NCBI GenBank assembly: GCA_020152595.1
Contig: JAIGNY010000732.1
Location: forward strand, 124,001 to 188,000
DNA: 64,000 nucleotides
Direction of reading: 5' to 3'
Source: Chiridota heheva
Lineage: Eukaryota > Echinodermata > Holothuroidea > Apodida > Chiridotidae
Within the stretch, counting starts at the first letter, position 1. Every line of letters starts with the position of its first letter. The notes under the pieces are model-generated. The model searched no databases. It saw nothing but the letters and a program-made list of their open reading frames with translations, and was not told the DNA's origin. Below, one piece after another: positions 11,651-25,669 of the stretch. The position numbers and the translations under genes are program-made.

Positions 11651-13370
11651 AAAGATTTTTTTTCTTAGGTATCGAATATTGGCGGCCCTTTGAGGACTTA
11701 GTGTGTTATTTTTCTTCTCTATGCAAGATGTGATAAGCTCAAAATAGTGTGCTGATGTGAATTAGAGGACTTGGTATGTTGCGAATATTTACTACCAAGA
11801 GAGGATTTATGTTAGATATAGACAGGGGCGTAGTCATAATTTTAACAGTAGGGTGCTAAATCATGATCACTCATGGAAAGCATACGGTAATCTAGAGTTT
11901 AAGAAAAGTTGCATCATGTTTTACTATTATAAGGGGAAAAAAGGTGGTGATGAGGGACTCAAACCCCTGCTTCTACGGACCTGATAGAATCAAGTATTGA
12001 TTGCTATTTACGGTCGCAGCGCATAACATTTCATAGCTTTGCAGGACAGTAGGCAAGTATTTGATAAATGCAAAATTAAATTCTGAATGCAATTTTGAGG
12101 AATTTGTTCTTGCAAAATTCATGACTGGGATGATATGTCTGTGTTAGAAATCAAAACTTTTTTTATTAATGTTTTAATACTATGCTTTCTCTTGTGCATG
12201 CTAGAGGAGATGAAATCATTTTATGAATGAAAAATCACAGCTTTATTGAATTTTAAGGACTTATCTGTCATAGAAATGTCTATAAAATTGTTAGAAGAGA
12301 GCTTCATCCAAGGGAAGACGAATTATTTCACGCATTAAATCAGTGCGATCATAAATGGGGTGAAGGGATGGGGGGGGGGTGTCAAAACAAGTATGGCATT
12401 AGATCAACTCCCTTAGGGGACCTTCATCCACCTTGATGTGAAAATTGTTTAACTTGTAATGAAACAAGAAGTCTAGAAAAATCATTGTAACTAAACTAGT
12501 CCCTCATATAGAAGAAAAATTCTTGGAAAATAAATGCTAGATTTTGTAATTTTCAAAACTCCCCCCTACCTTTCCTTTCCCATGAACACAAACACAAACA
12601 CACACGCACATTCACATGCTGTTCTACCTGATAGAAATAAATCACATTAACATCTTTTTTGTAATCAAGATATTCTGGGATTGGTTTCTCTTGAGGTGAC
12701 CCTCTCCATCTTATACTGTTATATGTCCTTTCCAAATATAGAAATGGCACCACCGGGGTGATATAGCAGTCTCCCTGTCTGAGTCATCTAGCCCCACCAT
12801 ATGGGAACACATTTGCGATCTGTCAAATTAATTATACAACAATAAGACAAATGATTTATTTCATCTTGTATTGCTTTTCTGCACCGGAGTTCACTCAAAA
12901 AACAATCACAACACTTTCTTCAAACTTTAAAAACCTGAATTACATGTAAATGTTGATTCGAAAGATAAAACAAACAAAGAAGTTTAAATTTCAAGTAATT
13001 CACTGTCTTTGTTTGTTTTAGAACTCCAAAGCTTGGTTGTTTTTTAACACTCAGAATATTAACCTTTACAGCATCAACCATTTTGGAGCCTTAAACAATT
13101 CATCAATTATCAGTAATAGATAAGACAATTTTTTCAATCAAATTGCAAAAAAGTCTACAACAACCAATACATTTTCTGATGTCAGATCTACGTTTTTCAA
13201 TCTTTCAGTAGCATGAGTTAAAAGAGAGGAGCAGAACATTAAATTATTATTATTTTTGTTATAATCCTAACTCCTTATCAAAATATATCAGGTAGAGACA
13301 CTCACCAATTTCAAAAATTGGAATTTAGGAAAACTGTTTTAAAGAGTAACATCCATGAGTACTCTTCAAA
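11651..13370. other. Intergenic DNA, no gene seen
   Basis: AT-rich. Includes a 15-bp perfect inverted repeat at 12966-13020 (listed separately) and a tRNA 3'-half-like GGTTTGAGTCC on the minus strand near 11965 without an A box. Confidence 0.5.
12966..13020. repeat. 15-bp perfect inverted repeat
   Basis: TAAAACAAACAAAGA (12966-12980) and its complement TCTTTGTTTGTTTTA (13006-13020) flank a 25-nt loop. It may be a decayed transposon core; nothing else supports a function. Confidence 0.6.
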
Positions 13371-14040
13371 CATTCCCATGAACCTATAATAGAGGAATAT
13401 GAAAGAGTATCACGAATACATTCCCATGAAGCTATTATAGAGGACTATGAAAGAGTATCACGAATACATTCCCATGAACCTATTATATAAGAATATGAAA
13501 GAATATCACGAATACATTCCCATGAACCTATTATAGAGGACTATGAAAGAGAATATTCTATTATAGAGGAATATCAAAGAATATCATGAATACATTCCCA
13601 TGAAGCTATTATAGAGGAATATGAAAGAATATCACGAATACATTCCCATGAACCTATTATAGAGGAATATGAAAGAATATCATGAATACATTCCCATGAA
13701 CCTATTATAGAGGACTATGAAAGAATATCACGAATACATTCCCATGAAGCTATTATAGAGGAATATGAAAGAATATCACGAATACATTCCCATGAACCTA
13801 TTATAGAGGAATATGAAAGAATATCACGAATACATTCCATGAACCTATTATAGAGGAATATGAAAGAATATCACGAATACATTCCCATGAACCTATTATA
13901 GAGGAATATGAAAGAATATCACGACTACATTCCCATGAACCTATTATAGAGGAATATGAAAGAATATCACGAATACATTCCCATGAAGCTATTATAGAGG
14001 AATATGAAAGAATATCATGAATACATTCCCATGAACCTAT

Positions 14041-14520
14041 TATAGAGGAATATGAAAGAGTATCACGAATACATTCCCATGAAGCTATTATAGAGGACTA
14101 TGAAAGAATATCACGCATACATTCCCATGAACCTATTATAGAGGAATATGAAAGAATATCACGACTACATTCCCATGAACCTATAATAGAGGAATATGAA
14201 AGAATATCACGAATACATTCCCATGAACCTATTATAGAGGACCATGAAAGAATATCATGAATACATTCCCATGAACCTATTATAGAGGAATATGAAAGAA
14301 TATCACGAATACATTCCCATGAAGCTATTATAGAGGACTATGAAAGAATATCACGCATACATTCCCATTAGCCTATTATAGAGGAATATGAAAGAATATC
14401 ACGACTACATTCCCATGAACCTATAATAGAGGAATATGAAAGAATATCACGAATACATTCCCATTAGCCTATTATAGAGGAATATGAAAGAATATCACGA
14501 CTACATTCCCATGAACCTAT
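14041..14520. repeat. Higher-order repeat: two 240-bp blocks of five units
   Basis: The series of variants GAAGCT/GACTATG, CGCATAC, CGACTAC with CCTATAATAG, CGAATAC, GACCATG in 14041-14280 is repeated in the same order at 14281-14520, with few differences. The period is five 48-bp units. Confidence 0.75.
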
Positions 14521-14839
14521 TATAGAGGAATATGAAAGAATATCACGAATACATTCCCATGAACCTATTATAGAGGAATATGAAAGAATATCACGACTAC
14601 ATTCCCATGAACCTATTATAGAGGAATATGAAAGAATATCACGAATACATTCCCATGAAGCTATTATAGAGGACTATGAAAGAATATCACGAATACATTC
14701 CCATGAACCTATTATAGAGGACTATGAAAGAATATCACGAATACATTCCCATGAACCTATTATAGAGGACTATGAAAGAATATCACGAATACATTCCATG
14801 AACCTATTATAGAGGACTATGAAAGAATATCACGAATAC

Positions 14840-15260
14840 ATTCCCATGAACCTATTAGCCTGAAAGAATATCACGAATACATTCCCATGGACCTATTATA
14901 GAGGACTATGAAAGAATATCACGAATACATTCATGAACCCATGAAAGAATATCCGAATACATTCCATGAACCTATTATAGAGGAATATGAAAGAATATGA
15001 AATGAAATTATAGAGGACTATGATAAGAATACTATTATAGAGGACTATGAAAGAATTCCCTATTATAGAGGAATATGAAAGAATATCACGAATACATTAT
15101 TATAGAGGAATATGAAAGAATAGAATACATTCCCATGAACCTATTATAGAGGACTATGAAAGAATATCACGAATACATTCCCATGAAATTATAGAGGACT
15201 ATGAATATGAACCTATTATAGAGGACATTCCCATGAACCTATTATAGAGGAATATGAAAG
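14840..15260. repeat. Scrambled monomer island inside the satellite
   Basis: Partial units are joined out of order (ATTCATGAACCCATGAAAG, AAATGAAATTATAGAGG, TACATTATTATAGAGG). Similar short islands lie at 16815-16975, 20960-21000 and 21790-21815. They may be real rearrangements or assembly joins. Confidence 0.7.
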
Positions 15261-18200
15261 AATATCCGAATACATTCCATGAACCTATTATAGAGGAATA
15301 TGAAAGAATATCACGAATACATTCCCATGAACCTATTATAGAGGACTATGAAAGATTATCACGAATACATTCCCATGAACCTACTATAGAGGATATGAAA
15401 GAATATCACGAATACATTCCCATGAACCTATTATAGAGGAATATGAAAGAATATCACGAATACATTCCCATGAACCTATTATAGAGGACTATGAAAGATT
15501 ACCACGAGTACATTCCCATGAACCTATTATAGAGGACTATGAAAGAATATCACGAATACATTCCCATGAACCTATTATAGAGGAATATGAAAGAATATCA
15601 CGAATACATTCCCATGAACCTATTATAGAGGACTATGAAAGAATTCACGAATACATTCCCATGAACCTATTATAGAGGAATATGAAAGAATATCACGAAT
15701 ACATTCCCATGAACCTATTATAGAGGAATATGAAAGAATATCACGAATACATTCCCATGAACCTATTATAGAGGACTATGAAAGAATATCACGAATACAT
15801 TCCCATGAACCTATTATAGAGGAATATGAAAGAATATCACGAATACATTCCCATGAACCTATTATAGAGGATATGAAAGAATATCACGAATACATTCCCA
15901 TGAACCTATTATAGAGGACTATGAAAGAATATCACGAATACATTCCCATGAACCTATTATAGAGGACTATGAAAGAATATCACGAATACATTCCCATGAA
16001 CCTATTATAGAGGAATATGAAAGAATATCACGAATACATTCCCATGAACCTATTATAGAGGAATATGAAAGAATATCACGAATACATTCCCATGAACCTA
16101 TTATAGAGGAATATGAAAGAATATCCGAATACATTCCCATGAACCTATTATAGAGGAATATGAAAGAATATCACGAATACATTCCCATGAACCTATTATA
16201 GAGGAATATGAAAGAATATCACGAAATACATTCCCATGAACCTATTATAGAGGAATATGAAAGAATATCACGAATACATTCCCATGAACCTATTATAGAG
16301 GAATATGAATAAAGAATATCATGAATACATTCCCATGAACCTATTATAGAGGAATATGAAAGAATATCACGAATACATTCCCATGAACCTATTATAGAGG
16401 AATATGAAAGAATATCACGAATACATTCCCATGAACCTATTATAGAGGACTATGAAAGAATATCACGAATACATTCCCATGAACCTATTATAGAGGAATA
16501 TGAAAGAATATCACGAATACATTCCCATGAACCTATTATAGAGGAATATGAAAGAATATCACGAATACATTCCCATGAACCTATTATAGAGGAATATGAA
16601 AGAATATCACGAATACATTCCCATGAACCTATTATAGAGGAATATGAAAGAATATCACGAATACATTCCCATGAACCTATTATAGAGGAATATGAAAGAA
16701 TATCACGAATATACATTCCCATGAACCTATTATAGAGGAATATGAAAGAATATCACGAATACATTCCCATGAACCTATTATAGAGGAATATGAAAGAATA
16801 TCACGAATACATTCCATGAACCATTATAGAGGCCTATGAAAGAATATCAGATGGATTATAGAGGAATATGAAAGAATATCACGAATACATTCATGAACCT
16901 ATTATAGAGGAATATGAAAGAATATGAACCTATTATAGAGGAATATGAAAGAGGACCTATTATGAAAGAATATCACGAATACATTCCCATGAACCTATTA
17001 TAGAGGAATATGAAAGAATATCACGAATACATTCCCATGAACCTATTATAGAGGAATATGAAAGAATATCACGAATACATTCCCATGAACCTATTATAGA
17101 GGAATATGAAAGAATATCACGACTACATTCCCATGAACCTATTATAGAGGAATATGAAAGAATATCACGAATACATTCCATGAACCTATTTATAGAGGAA
17201 TATGAAAGAATATCACGAATACATTCCCATGAACCTATTATAGAGGAATATGAAAGAATATCACGAATACATTCCCATGAACCTATTATAGAGGACTATG
17301 AAAGAATATCACGAATACATTCCCATGAACCTATTATAGAGGAATATGAAAGAATATCACGAATACATTCCCATGAAGCTATTATAGAGGACTATGAAAG
17401 AATATCACGAATACATTCCCATGAACCTATTATAGAGGAATATGAAAGAATATCACGAATACATTCCCATTAGCCTACTATAGAGGAATATGAAAGAATA
17501 TCACGCATACATTCCCATGAACCTATTATAGAGGAATATGAAAGAATATCACGAATACATTCCCATGAACCTATTATAGAGGACTATGAAAGAATATCAC
17601 GAATACATTCCCATGAACCTATTATAGAGGAATATGAAAGAATATCACGAATACATTCCCATGAACCTATTATAGAGGACTATGAAAGAATATCACGAAT
17701 ACATTCCCATGAACCTATTATAGAGGAATATGAAAGAATATCACGAATACATTCCCATGAACCTATTATAGAGGAATATGAAAGAATATCACGAATACAT
17801 TCCCATGAACCTATTATAGAGGACTATGAAAGAATATCACGAATACATTCCCATGAACCTATTATAGAGGAATATGAAAGAATATCACGAATACATTCCC
17901 ATGAACCTATTATAGAGGAATATGAAAGAATATCACGAATACATTCCCATGAACCTATTATAGAGGACTATGAAAGAATATCACGAATACATTCCATGAA
18001 CCTATTATAGAGGACTATGAAAGAATATCACGAATACATTCCCATGAACCTATTATAGAGGAATATGAAAGAATATCACGAATACATTCCCATGAACCTA
18101 TTATAGAGGACTATGAAAGATTACCACGAGTACATTCCCATGAACCTACTATAGAGGAATATGAAAGAATATCACGAATACATTCCCATGAAGCTATTAT

Positions 18201-21200
18201 AGAGGAATATGAAAGAATATCACGAATACATTCCCATGAAGCTATTATAGAGGACTATGGAAGATTACCACGAGTACATTCCCATGAACCTACTATAGAG
18301 GAATATGAAAGAATATAACGAATACATTCCCATGAACCTATTATAAAGGACTATGAAAGATTATCACGAATACATTCCCATGAACCTATTATAGAGGACC
18401 ATGAAAGAATATCACGAATACATTCCCATGAACCTATAATAGAGGAATATGAAAGAATATCACGAATACATTCCCATGAATCTATTATAGAGGAATATGA
18501 AAGAACATCACGAATACATTCCCATTAGCCTACTATAGAGGAATATGAAAGAATATCACGCATACATTCCCATGAACCTATTATAGAGGAATATGAAAGA
18601 ATATCACGAATACATTCCCATGAACCTATTATAGAGGACTATGAAAGAATATCACGAATACATTCCCATGAACCTATTATAGAGGAATATGAAAGAATAT
18701 CACGAATAAATTCCCATGAACCTATTATAGAGGACTATGAAAGATTACCACGAATACATTCCATGAACCTATTATAGAGGAATATGAAAGAATATCACGA
18801 ATACATTCCCATGAACCTATTATAGAGGACTATGAAAGATTATCACGAATACATTCCCATGAACCTATTATAGAGGATATGAAAGAATATCACGAATACA
18901 TTCCCATGAACCTATTATAGAGGAATATGAAAGAATATCACGAATACATTCCCATGAACCTATTATAGAGGAATATGAAAGAATATCACGAATACATTCC
19001 CATTGAACCTATTATAGAGGAATATGAAAGAATATCACGAATACATTCCCATGAACCTATTATAGAGGAATATGAAAGATTACCACGAATACATTCCCAT
19101 GAACCTATTATAGAGGAATATGAAAGATTACCACGAATACATTCCCATGAACCTATTATAGAGGAATATGAAAGAATATCACGAATACATTCCCATGAAC
19201 CTATTATAGAGGACTATGAAAGAATATCACGAATACATTCCCATGAAGCTATTATAGAGGAATATGAAAGAATATCACGAATACATTCCATGAACCTATT
19301 ATAGAGGAATATGAAAGAATATCACGAATACATTCCCATGAACCTATTATAGAGGAATATGAAAGAATATCACGAATACATTCCCATGAACCTATTATAG
19401 AGGAATATGAAAGAATATCACGAATACATTCCCATGAACCTATTATAGAGGAATATGAAAGAATATCACGAATACATTCCCATGAACCTATTATAGAGGA
19501 ATATGAAAGAATATCACGAATACATTCCCATGAACCTATTATAGAGGAATATGAAAGAATATCACGAATACATTCCCATGAACCTATTATAGAGGAATAT
19601 GAAAGAATATCACGAATACATTCCCATGAACCTATTATAGAGGACTATGAAAGAATATCACGAATACATTCCCATGAACCTATTATAGAGGAATATGAAA
19701 GAATATCACGAATACATTCCCATGAACCTATTATAGAGGACTATGAAAGAATATCACGAATACATTCCATGAACCTATTATAGAGGAATATGAAAGAATA
19801 TCACGAATACATTCCCATGAACCTATTATAGAGGAATATGAAAGAATATCACGAATACATTCCCATGAACCTATTATAGAGGAATATGAAAGAATATCAC
19901 GAATACATTCCCATGAACCTATTATAGAGGAATATGAAAGAATATCACGAATACATTCCCATGAACCTATTATAGAGGAATATGAAAGAATATCACGAAT
20001 ACATTCCCATGAACCTATTATAGAGGAATATGAAAGAATATCACGAATACATTCCCATGAACCTATTATAGAGGAATATGAAAGAATATCACGAATACAT
20101 TCCCATGAACCTATTATAGAGGAATATGAAAGAATATCACGAATACATTCCCATGAACCTATTATAGAGGAATATGAAAGAATATCACGAATACATTCCC
20201 ATGAACCTATTATAGAGGAATATGAAAGAATATCACGAATACATTCCCATGAACCTATTATAGAGGAATATGAAAGAATATCACGAATACATTCCCATGA
20301 ACCTATTATAGAGGAATATGAAAGAATATCACGAATACATTCCCATGAACCTATTATAGAGGAATATGAAAGAATATCACGAATACATTCCCATGAACCT
20401 ATTATAGAGGAATATGAAAGAATATCACGAATACATTCCCATGAACCTATTATAGAGGAATATGAAAGAATATCACGAATACATTCCCATGAACCTATTA
20501 TAGAGGAATATGAAAGAATATCACGAATACATTCCCATGAACCTATTATAGAGGAATATGAAAGAATATCACTAATACATTCCCATGAACCTATTATAGA
20601 GGAATATGAAAGAATATCACGAATACATTCCCATGAACCTATTATAGAGGAATATGAAAGAATATCACGAATACATTCCCATGAACCTATTATAGAGGAC
20701 TATGAAAGAATATCACGAATACATTCCCATGAACCTATTATAGAGGAATATGAAAGAAAAGAATATCACGAATACATTCCCATGAACCTATTATAGAGGA
20801 ACTATGAAAGAATATCACGAATACATTCCCATGAACCTATTATAGAGGAATATGAAAGAATATCATGAATACATTCCCATGAACCTATTATAGAGGGATA
20901 TGAAAGAATATCACGAATACATTCCCATGAACCTATTATAGAGGATATGAAAGAATATCACGAATACATTCCATGAACGAATACTATTATAGAGGAATAT
21001 GAAAGAATATCACGAATACATTCCCATGAACCTATTATAGAGGACTATGAAAGAATATCACGAATACATTCCCATGAACCTATTATAGAGGACTATGAAA
21101 GAATATCACGAATACATTCCCATGAACCTATTATAGAGGACTATGAAAGAATATCACGAATACATTCCCATGAACCTATTATAGAGGAATATGAAAGAAT

Positions 21201-22620
21201 ATCACGAATACATTCCCATGAACCTATTATAGAGGACTATGAAAGAATATCACGAATACATTCCCATGAACCTATTATAGAGGATATGAAAGAATATCAC
21301 GAATACATTCCCATGAACCTATTATAGAGGAATATGAAAGAATATCACGAATACATTCCCATGAACCTATTATAGAGGACTATGAAAGAATATCACGAAT
21401 ACATTCCCATGAACCTATTATAGAGGAATATGAAAGAATATCACGAATACATTCCCATGAACCTATTATAGAGGAATATGAAAGAATATCACGAATACAT
21501 TCCCATGAACCTATTATAGAGGACTATGAAAGAATATCACGAATACATTCCCATGAACCTATTATAGAGGAATATGAAAGAATATCACGAATACATTCCC
21601 ATGAACCTATTATAGAGGAATATGAAAGAATATCACGAATACATTCCCATGAACCTATTATAGAGGATATGAAAGAATATCACGAATACATTCCATGAAC
21701 CTATTATAGAGGAATATGAAAGAATATCACGAATACATTCCCATGAACCTATTATAGAGGAATATGAAAGAATATCACGAATACATTCCCATGAACGAAT
21801 ACTATTATAGAGGAATATGAAAGAATATCACGAATACATTCCCATGAACCTATTATAGAGGAATATGAAAGAATATCACGAATACATTCCCATGAACCTA
21901 TTATAGAGGAATATGAAAGAATATCACGAATACATTCCCATGAACCTATTATAGAGGAATATGAAAGAATATCACGAATACATTCCCATGAACCTATTAT
22001 AGAGGAATATGAAAGAATATCACGAATACATTCCCATGAACCATTATTATAGAGGAATATGAAAGAATATCACGAATACATTCCCATGAACCTATTATAG
22101 AGGACTATGAAAGAATATCACGAATACATTCCCATGAACCTATTATAGAGGATATGAAAGAATATCACGAATACATTCCCATGAACCTATTATAGAGGAA
22201 TATGAAAGAATATCACGAATACATTCCCATGAACCTATTATAGAGGATATGAAAGAATATCACGAATACATTCCCATGAACCTATTATAGAGGAATATGA
22301 AAGAATATCACGAATACATTCCCATGAACCTATTATAGAGGAATATGAAAGAATATCACGAATACATTCCCATGAACCTATTATAGAGGATATGAAAGAA
22401 TATCACGAATACATTCCCATGAACCTATTATAGAGGATATGAAAGAATATCACGAATACATTCCCATGAACCTATTATAGAGGACTATGAAAGAGTATCA
22501 CGAATACATTCCCATGAACCTATTATAGAGGATATGAAAGAATATCACGAATACATTCCCATGAACCTATTATAGAGGAATATGAAAGAATATCCGAATA
22601 CATTCCATGAACCTATTATA

Positions 22621-24057
22621 TTGGAGGTGCACAAAAGTACCTCCAACTACTGAATTCACTAGTTGAAATTTTAATATCTAGGTGATAATTAAAAAAATTG
22701 ACTTGTTTACTGAACCATGCAAACCCACATTACCTATTTGCCTATAGTATTGATAAGAGTTTGCCAAAGCATAAACTAGAGTATTCTATGTTGGAAAATT
22801 ACATCTGACTGTATAGATACGATAACTTTCATACTTATTTCTTTATGTATAACAGCTTCATAAAATGAACATTTCCTTCTGTAACAAATAATGAGGACGT
22901 CTTAAAAGTTGCTTGTCCAAAGAAAGCTGCATACATCTTTCTTCAGTTTCATTATGAATTAAAATCCAAGAAAGTATATTTACCCTCTATAGGCTTGAGA
23001 ACACACACTTATTTTGTAATCTTAATCATGTTAATTGAATATTTAAATACTTGTTTTAGTAAAGATTGCTGCAGTAAAATGTATTATATTTATGTTCAAT
23101 TTTCGTGAGGTCCCAGAGAATAATTGAAAACGTTTGCAGAAATTTAAGACGGAAAGTATAATAAATTGCATCAAGTTGCAGTGACTTCCCCCCTACGTGA
23201 TCACATATTGTATACACAAGTTTGGAATCCATGAAACTTATTTTAAAAGAATTATTCTCATGGAATCTCATGTTTATTTATCTGATAGAGGACAAAAAAC
23301 TGATTGGTGAAGAAACACTACAAAAATAATTAAATTTTAAAAATTGTACTTAAAAGTGATGGTCAGTCTCAGTCTAAGTCATCAGTATAAAATCATCAGA
23401 GCACTTCCTGTACTACTCTTCATGTGTTTCTTTGAAATTGCATTTTCTAAATGATTAGGAATATTTCGTTTTCTTCAAAAATGATTAAGAAGAGTATAAA
23501 AAAAACTCACAACATTTGTTTCCAATCTGTTCATGTACTTATGTTTGAAGTATGAAAAATTGGCGATCCGTTTTCAAAAAAATGACATCATAATGATGAA
23601 TTAGACTCAGGACAACAGTTATTTTTATGCGGGAAAACACAAATTTCAATACATTTTTGTGAAAATAAAAAACAAATATGGTTTTTCCCCAATCTGTTTC
23701 TTAAATTGTCCTTTATTAGATATGGAAAAAAAAAAAATGGGAATATTCCTTGAATAATTTCGATGGATACTTTGTTTCTTTTGAATCAATAAATGTCCTC
23801 AGTTGGAAACGGAAATGGTGCATAAAATCAAAATACGTCTTCAGTAGATATGTTGAAGTTACAACAGTGTCTGTTGGATACATTGTTCCATCACATATTA
23901 AAAGGCCATAAATGGATTTACTGGCAAGATTAATCCATGTGGACTAATTCTTAATAAAACATTCAAATAATCTATTTTCAAAGGAAAACATATACTTACT
24001 TGTGGACAAATTATTGATTGTTTTATTGAATTTAATATTTTCATGGTTCAAATGAGA
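22621..24057. other. AT-rich flank of the satellite, no gene seen
   Basis: Unique-looking DNA. The 71-residue minus frame at 23056-23271 has no domain. Confidence 0.5.
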
Positions 24058-24290
24058 TTAGATAACAATATATCTTAAAATCCTACACACCAGACTTTTG
24101 CGTTTCCTACTTTGGATAATATTGTGCACCTTGAATTTGATTTCCCAACTTGTTTCTACTAAACGCGGCTCTGCCCGTTCAGGTTTGCACTCTTCGTACT
24201 CGTGTTTACGTGAAACCCTTAAAACTCGGAGATGTTTCTGAAAGTACCCTTGGACTGCTTCTCTTTCTTCATTTGTCCAAGATGATTTAT
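24058..24290 (-). CDS. Exon-like ORF: basic W-containing domain, C-terminal exon
   Basis: On the minus strand a good splice acceptor (TTACTTCACAG, AG at 24292-24291) precedes an open stretch ending in TAA at 24058-24060. It reads KSSWTNEEREAVQGYF, then EYEECKPERAEPRLVE, then a tryptophan and FKVHNIIQSRKRKS. The order W..EE..AV..(F)...EC......P.L...W..IK..V.N.I...KRK is a pattern I recall from many uncharacterised metazoan proteins; its function is unknown to me. The last residues LVCRILRYIVI may be intron read past a donor, or the true end. It joins in phase with the acidic exon at 24840-24908. Frames that start further upstream run into the intron. Confidence 0.45.
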
Positions 24291-24839
24291 CTGTGAAGTA
24301 ACATAAATGTAAAGGACATTGAAACAATTGAGCTATAGGTAGCATGCTAGACTTTATAAACCAGAAAAATTAAATCATGGTGAAGGATATGTGCAAAGCT
24401 TTATTTATTAATCGACCAGAAAAAATCTTTAGAACTTTATTATCCTTAAAATCCAGTATTTCATCTCGTTACGTTTTAACAATGAGATGCTTGTAACACG
24501 ATATAAACTTGAAACGAAATTCTGGCAAAACTGCAAAATATAACATTTAGAATGTAACTAGATCAGACAGGATACATGATCATCCTTCATGGTTGTCAAT
24601 GCACCTACATATTGCAGACGAAAAATATAAAGGTGACTATACAAAATTAAATCACATCCGACAAAAACATGGAAATATTTACTTTTTCTAATGTTCCGAA
24701 GCATACAATTATTTAAATGAATATATCTGAAGTTTTATTATTTCTAGATCTCCTTTTTGCTCATGTTTCGTTTCTCTGCTTGACAGGTTTCCATTCAATT
24801 CTCCTTAATGCATAAATGTGTTTTCCTCATCTGAGTTAC

Positions 24840-24908
24840 ATCCTTGTAGATCTTCTTCTGCTCCACTCTCTTCCTCACTAACATCAGATTCGTCGTCATA
24901 ACTAGGAT
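24840..24908 (-). CDS. Candidate 69-bp acidic exon of the same gene
   Basis: On the minus strand the acceptor CTCTGATAG ends at 24909 and a GTAACT donor follows at 24839. The 69 bp encode PSYDDESDVSEEESGAEED followed by LQG, strongly acidic. Both junctions are phase 1, so splicing across the 549-bp intron (24291-24839) continues straight into KSSWTNEEREA. Acidic linkers before this W-domain are what I remember of such proteins. Without splicing the frame stops after about 12 more codons. No expression evidence is available, and the 5' exons are not identified. Confidence 0.4.
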
Positions 24909-25241
24909 CTATCAGAGAGAATCGATACAAAATAAAACTAGTAAGAATCAGGACTAATCCCGCTGTAATGCGCTGTGTTGTGTTTGGAGTGGAGGATGCT
25001 ATTAGAAGACTAATCTACAGCATTTACATCCTGTATATTTTCATGAGAACAGCTGTTCAATACCCAAGTTTTACAAAGGAACCAGTGTAAGGCAGTGTAA
25101 GCTGTACCCATCATGTTTGAACCAGTGGCACAAGTTTTAATCAGTGTTTTCCAAATTAAAACAATGGTTTTATTTTTCACCAAAGTCGTCAAACTATTTA
25201 CCAAGGTTTCAAAATTTTCTACCAATACATTCCTAACGTTT

Positions 25242-25357
25242 TCCCAATTCCCAACTTTAGAGTGATAACCCTCTATCCCCTTCCAATTCCCAATCTGGGG
25301 GTGATAACCCTCTATCCCCTTCCAATTCCCAAACTGGGAGTGATAACCCTCTATCCC
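25242..25357. repeat. 39-bp minisatellite, 3 units
   Basis: Unit CCAATTCCCAATCTGGGGGT followed by GATAACCCTCTATCCCCTT. The minus strand gives 13-residue repeats around GIEGYHSQFGNWK, only because 39 is divisible by three. Confidence 0.9.
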
Positions 25358-25648
25358 CATCCTTTAGTAAGTTTCAATTCTGGTTTGGTTTAACCTTCCA
25401 AAATGAATATATGTTATAGCCACTAATTTACTACATGTAAATCAAACCCAATTTAAAAGTCGAGTTGGGTTTTTTTAAGTTTTTTTCATTCATACTCGTG
25501 CTCATGCCCTAAGTGCTGATACTCTGATTTTCAATCAATATGACTTTCAACCAATACACCATTGCATTTAGGTGAACTGTTCATTACTAGTATAATTTTT
25601 ACTTGATGTATCTATGGTCTTCGGAGTTTAGAATTCAAACATTAATCG

Positions 25649-25669
25649 CGACGACGACGACGACGACGA
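25649..25669. repeat. (CGA)n microsatellite
   Basis: Seven CGA/ACG units. Confidence 0.9.

Larger units (their letters stand above)
13371..22620. repeat. 48-bp satellite array, 9.25 kb, about 190 units
   Basis: The unit reads CCTATTATAGAGGAATATGA, then AAGAATATCACGAATACATT, then CCCATGAA. The main variants are GAATATG/GACTATG, GAACCT/GAAGCT, ATCACG/TTACCACG and CGAATAC/CGACTAC/CGCATAC. One frame is open per strand (plus HEPIIEEYERISRIHS; minus SWECIRDILSYSSIIG). Units of 46, 47 or 49 bp (loss of a base in GAGGAATATG, in ATTCCCATG, or of CA in ATCACG) shift the frame, and GAACCT>TAGCCT gives stops, so the longest run is only about 110 codons. The centre (about 19300-20700) is the most uniform and the edges most varied, as expected for a satellite under unequal exchange. 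Not a gene. Confidence 0.97.

Noticed and set aside
17180-17473. Open frame of HEPIIEEYERISRIHS repeats as a real repetitive protein (also 18975-19304 and minus 16450-17181)
   Set aside because: The frame is open only because the satellite unit is 48 bp; frame-shifting units and stop variants interrupt it throughout the array, and both strands are equally open.
13371-22620. CRISPR-like array
   Set aside because: Contiguous repeats without unique spacers, in a eukaryotic genome.
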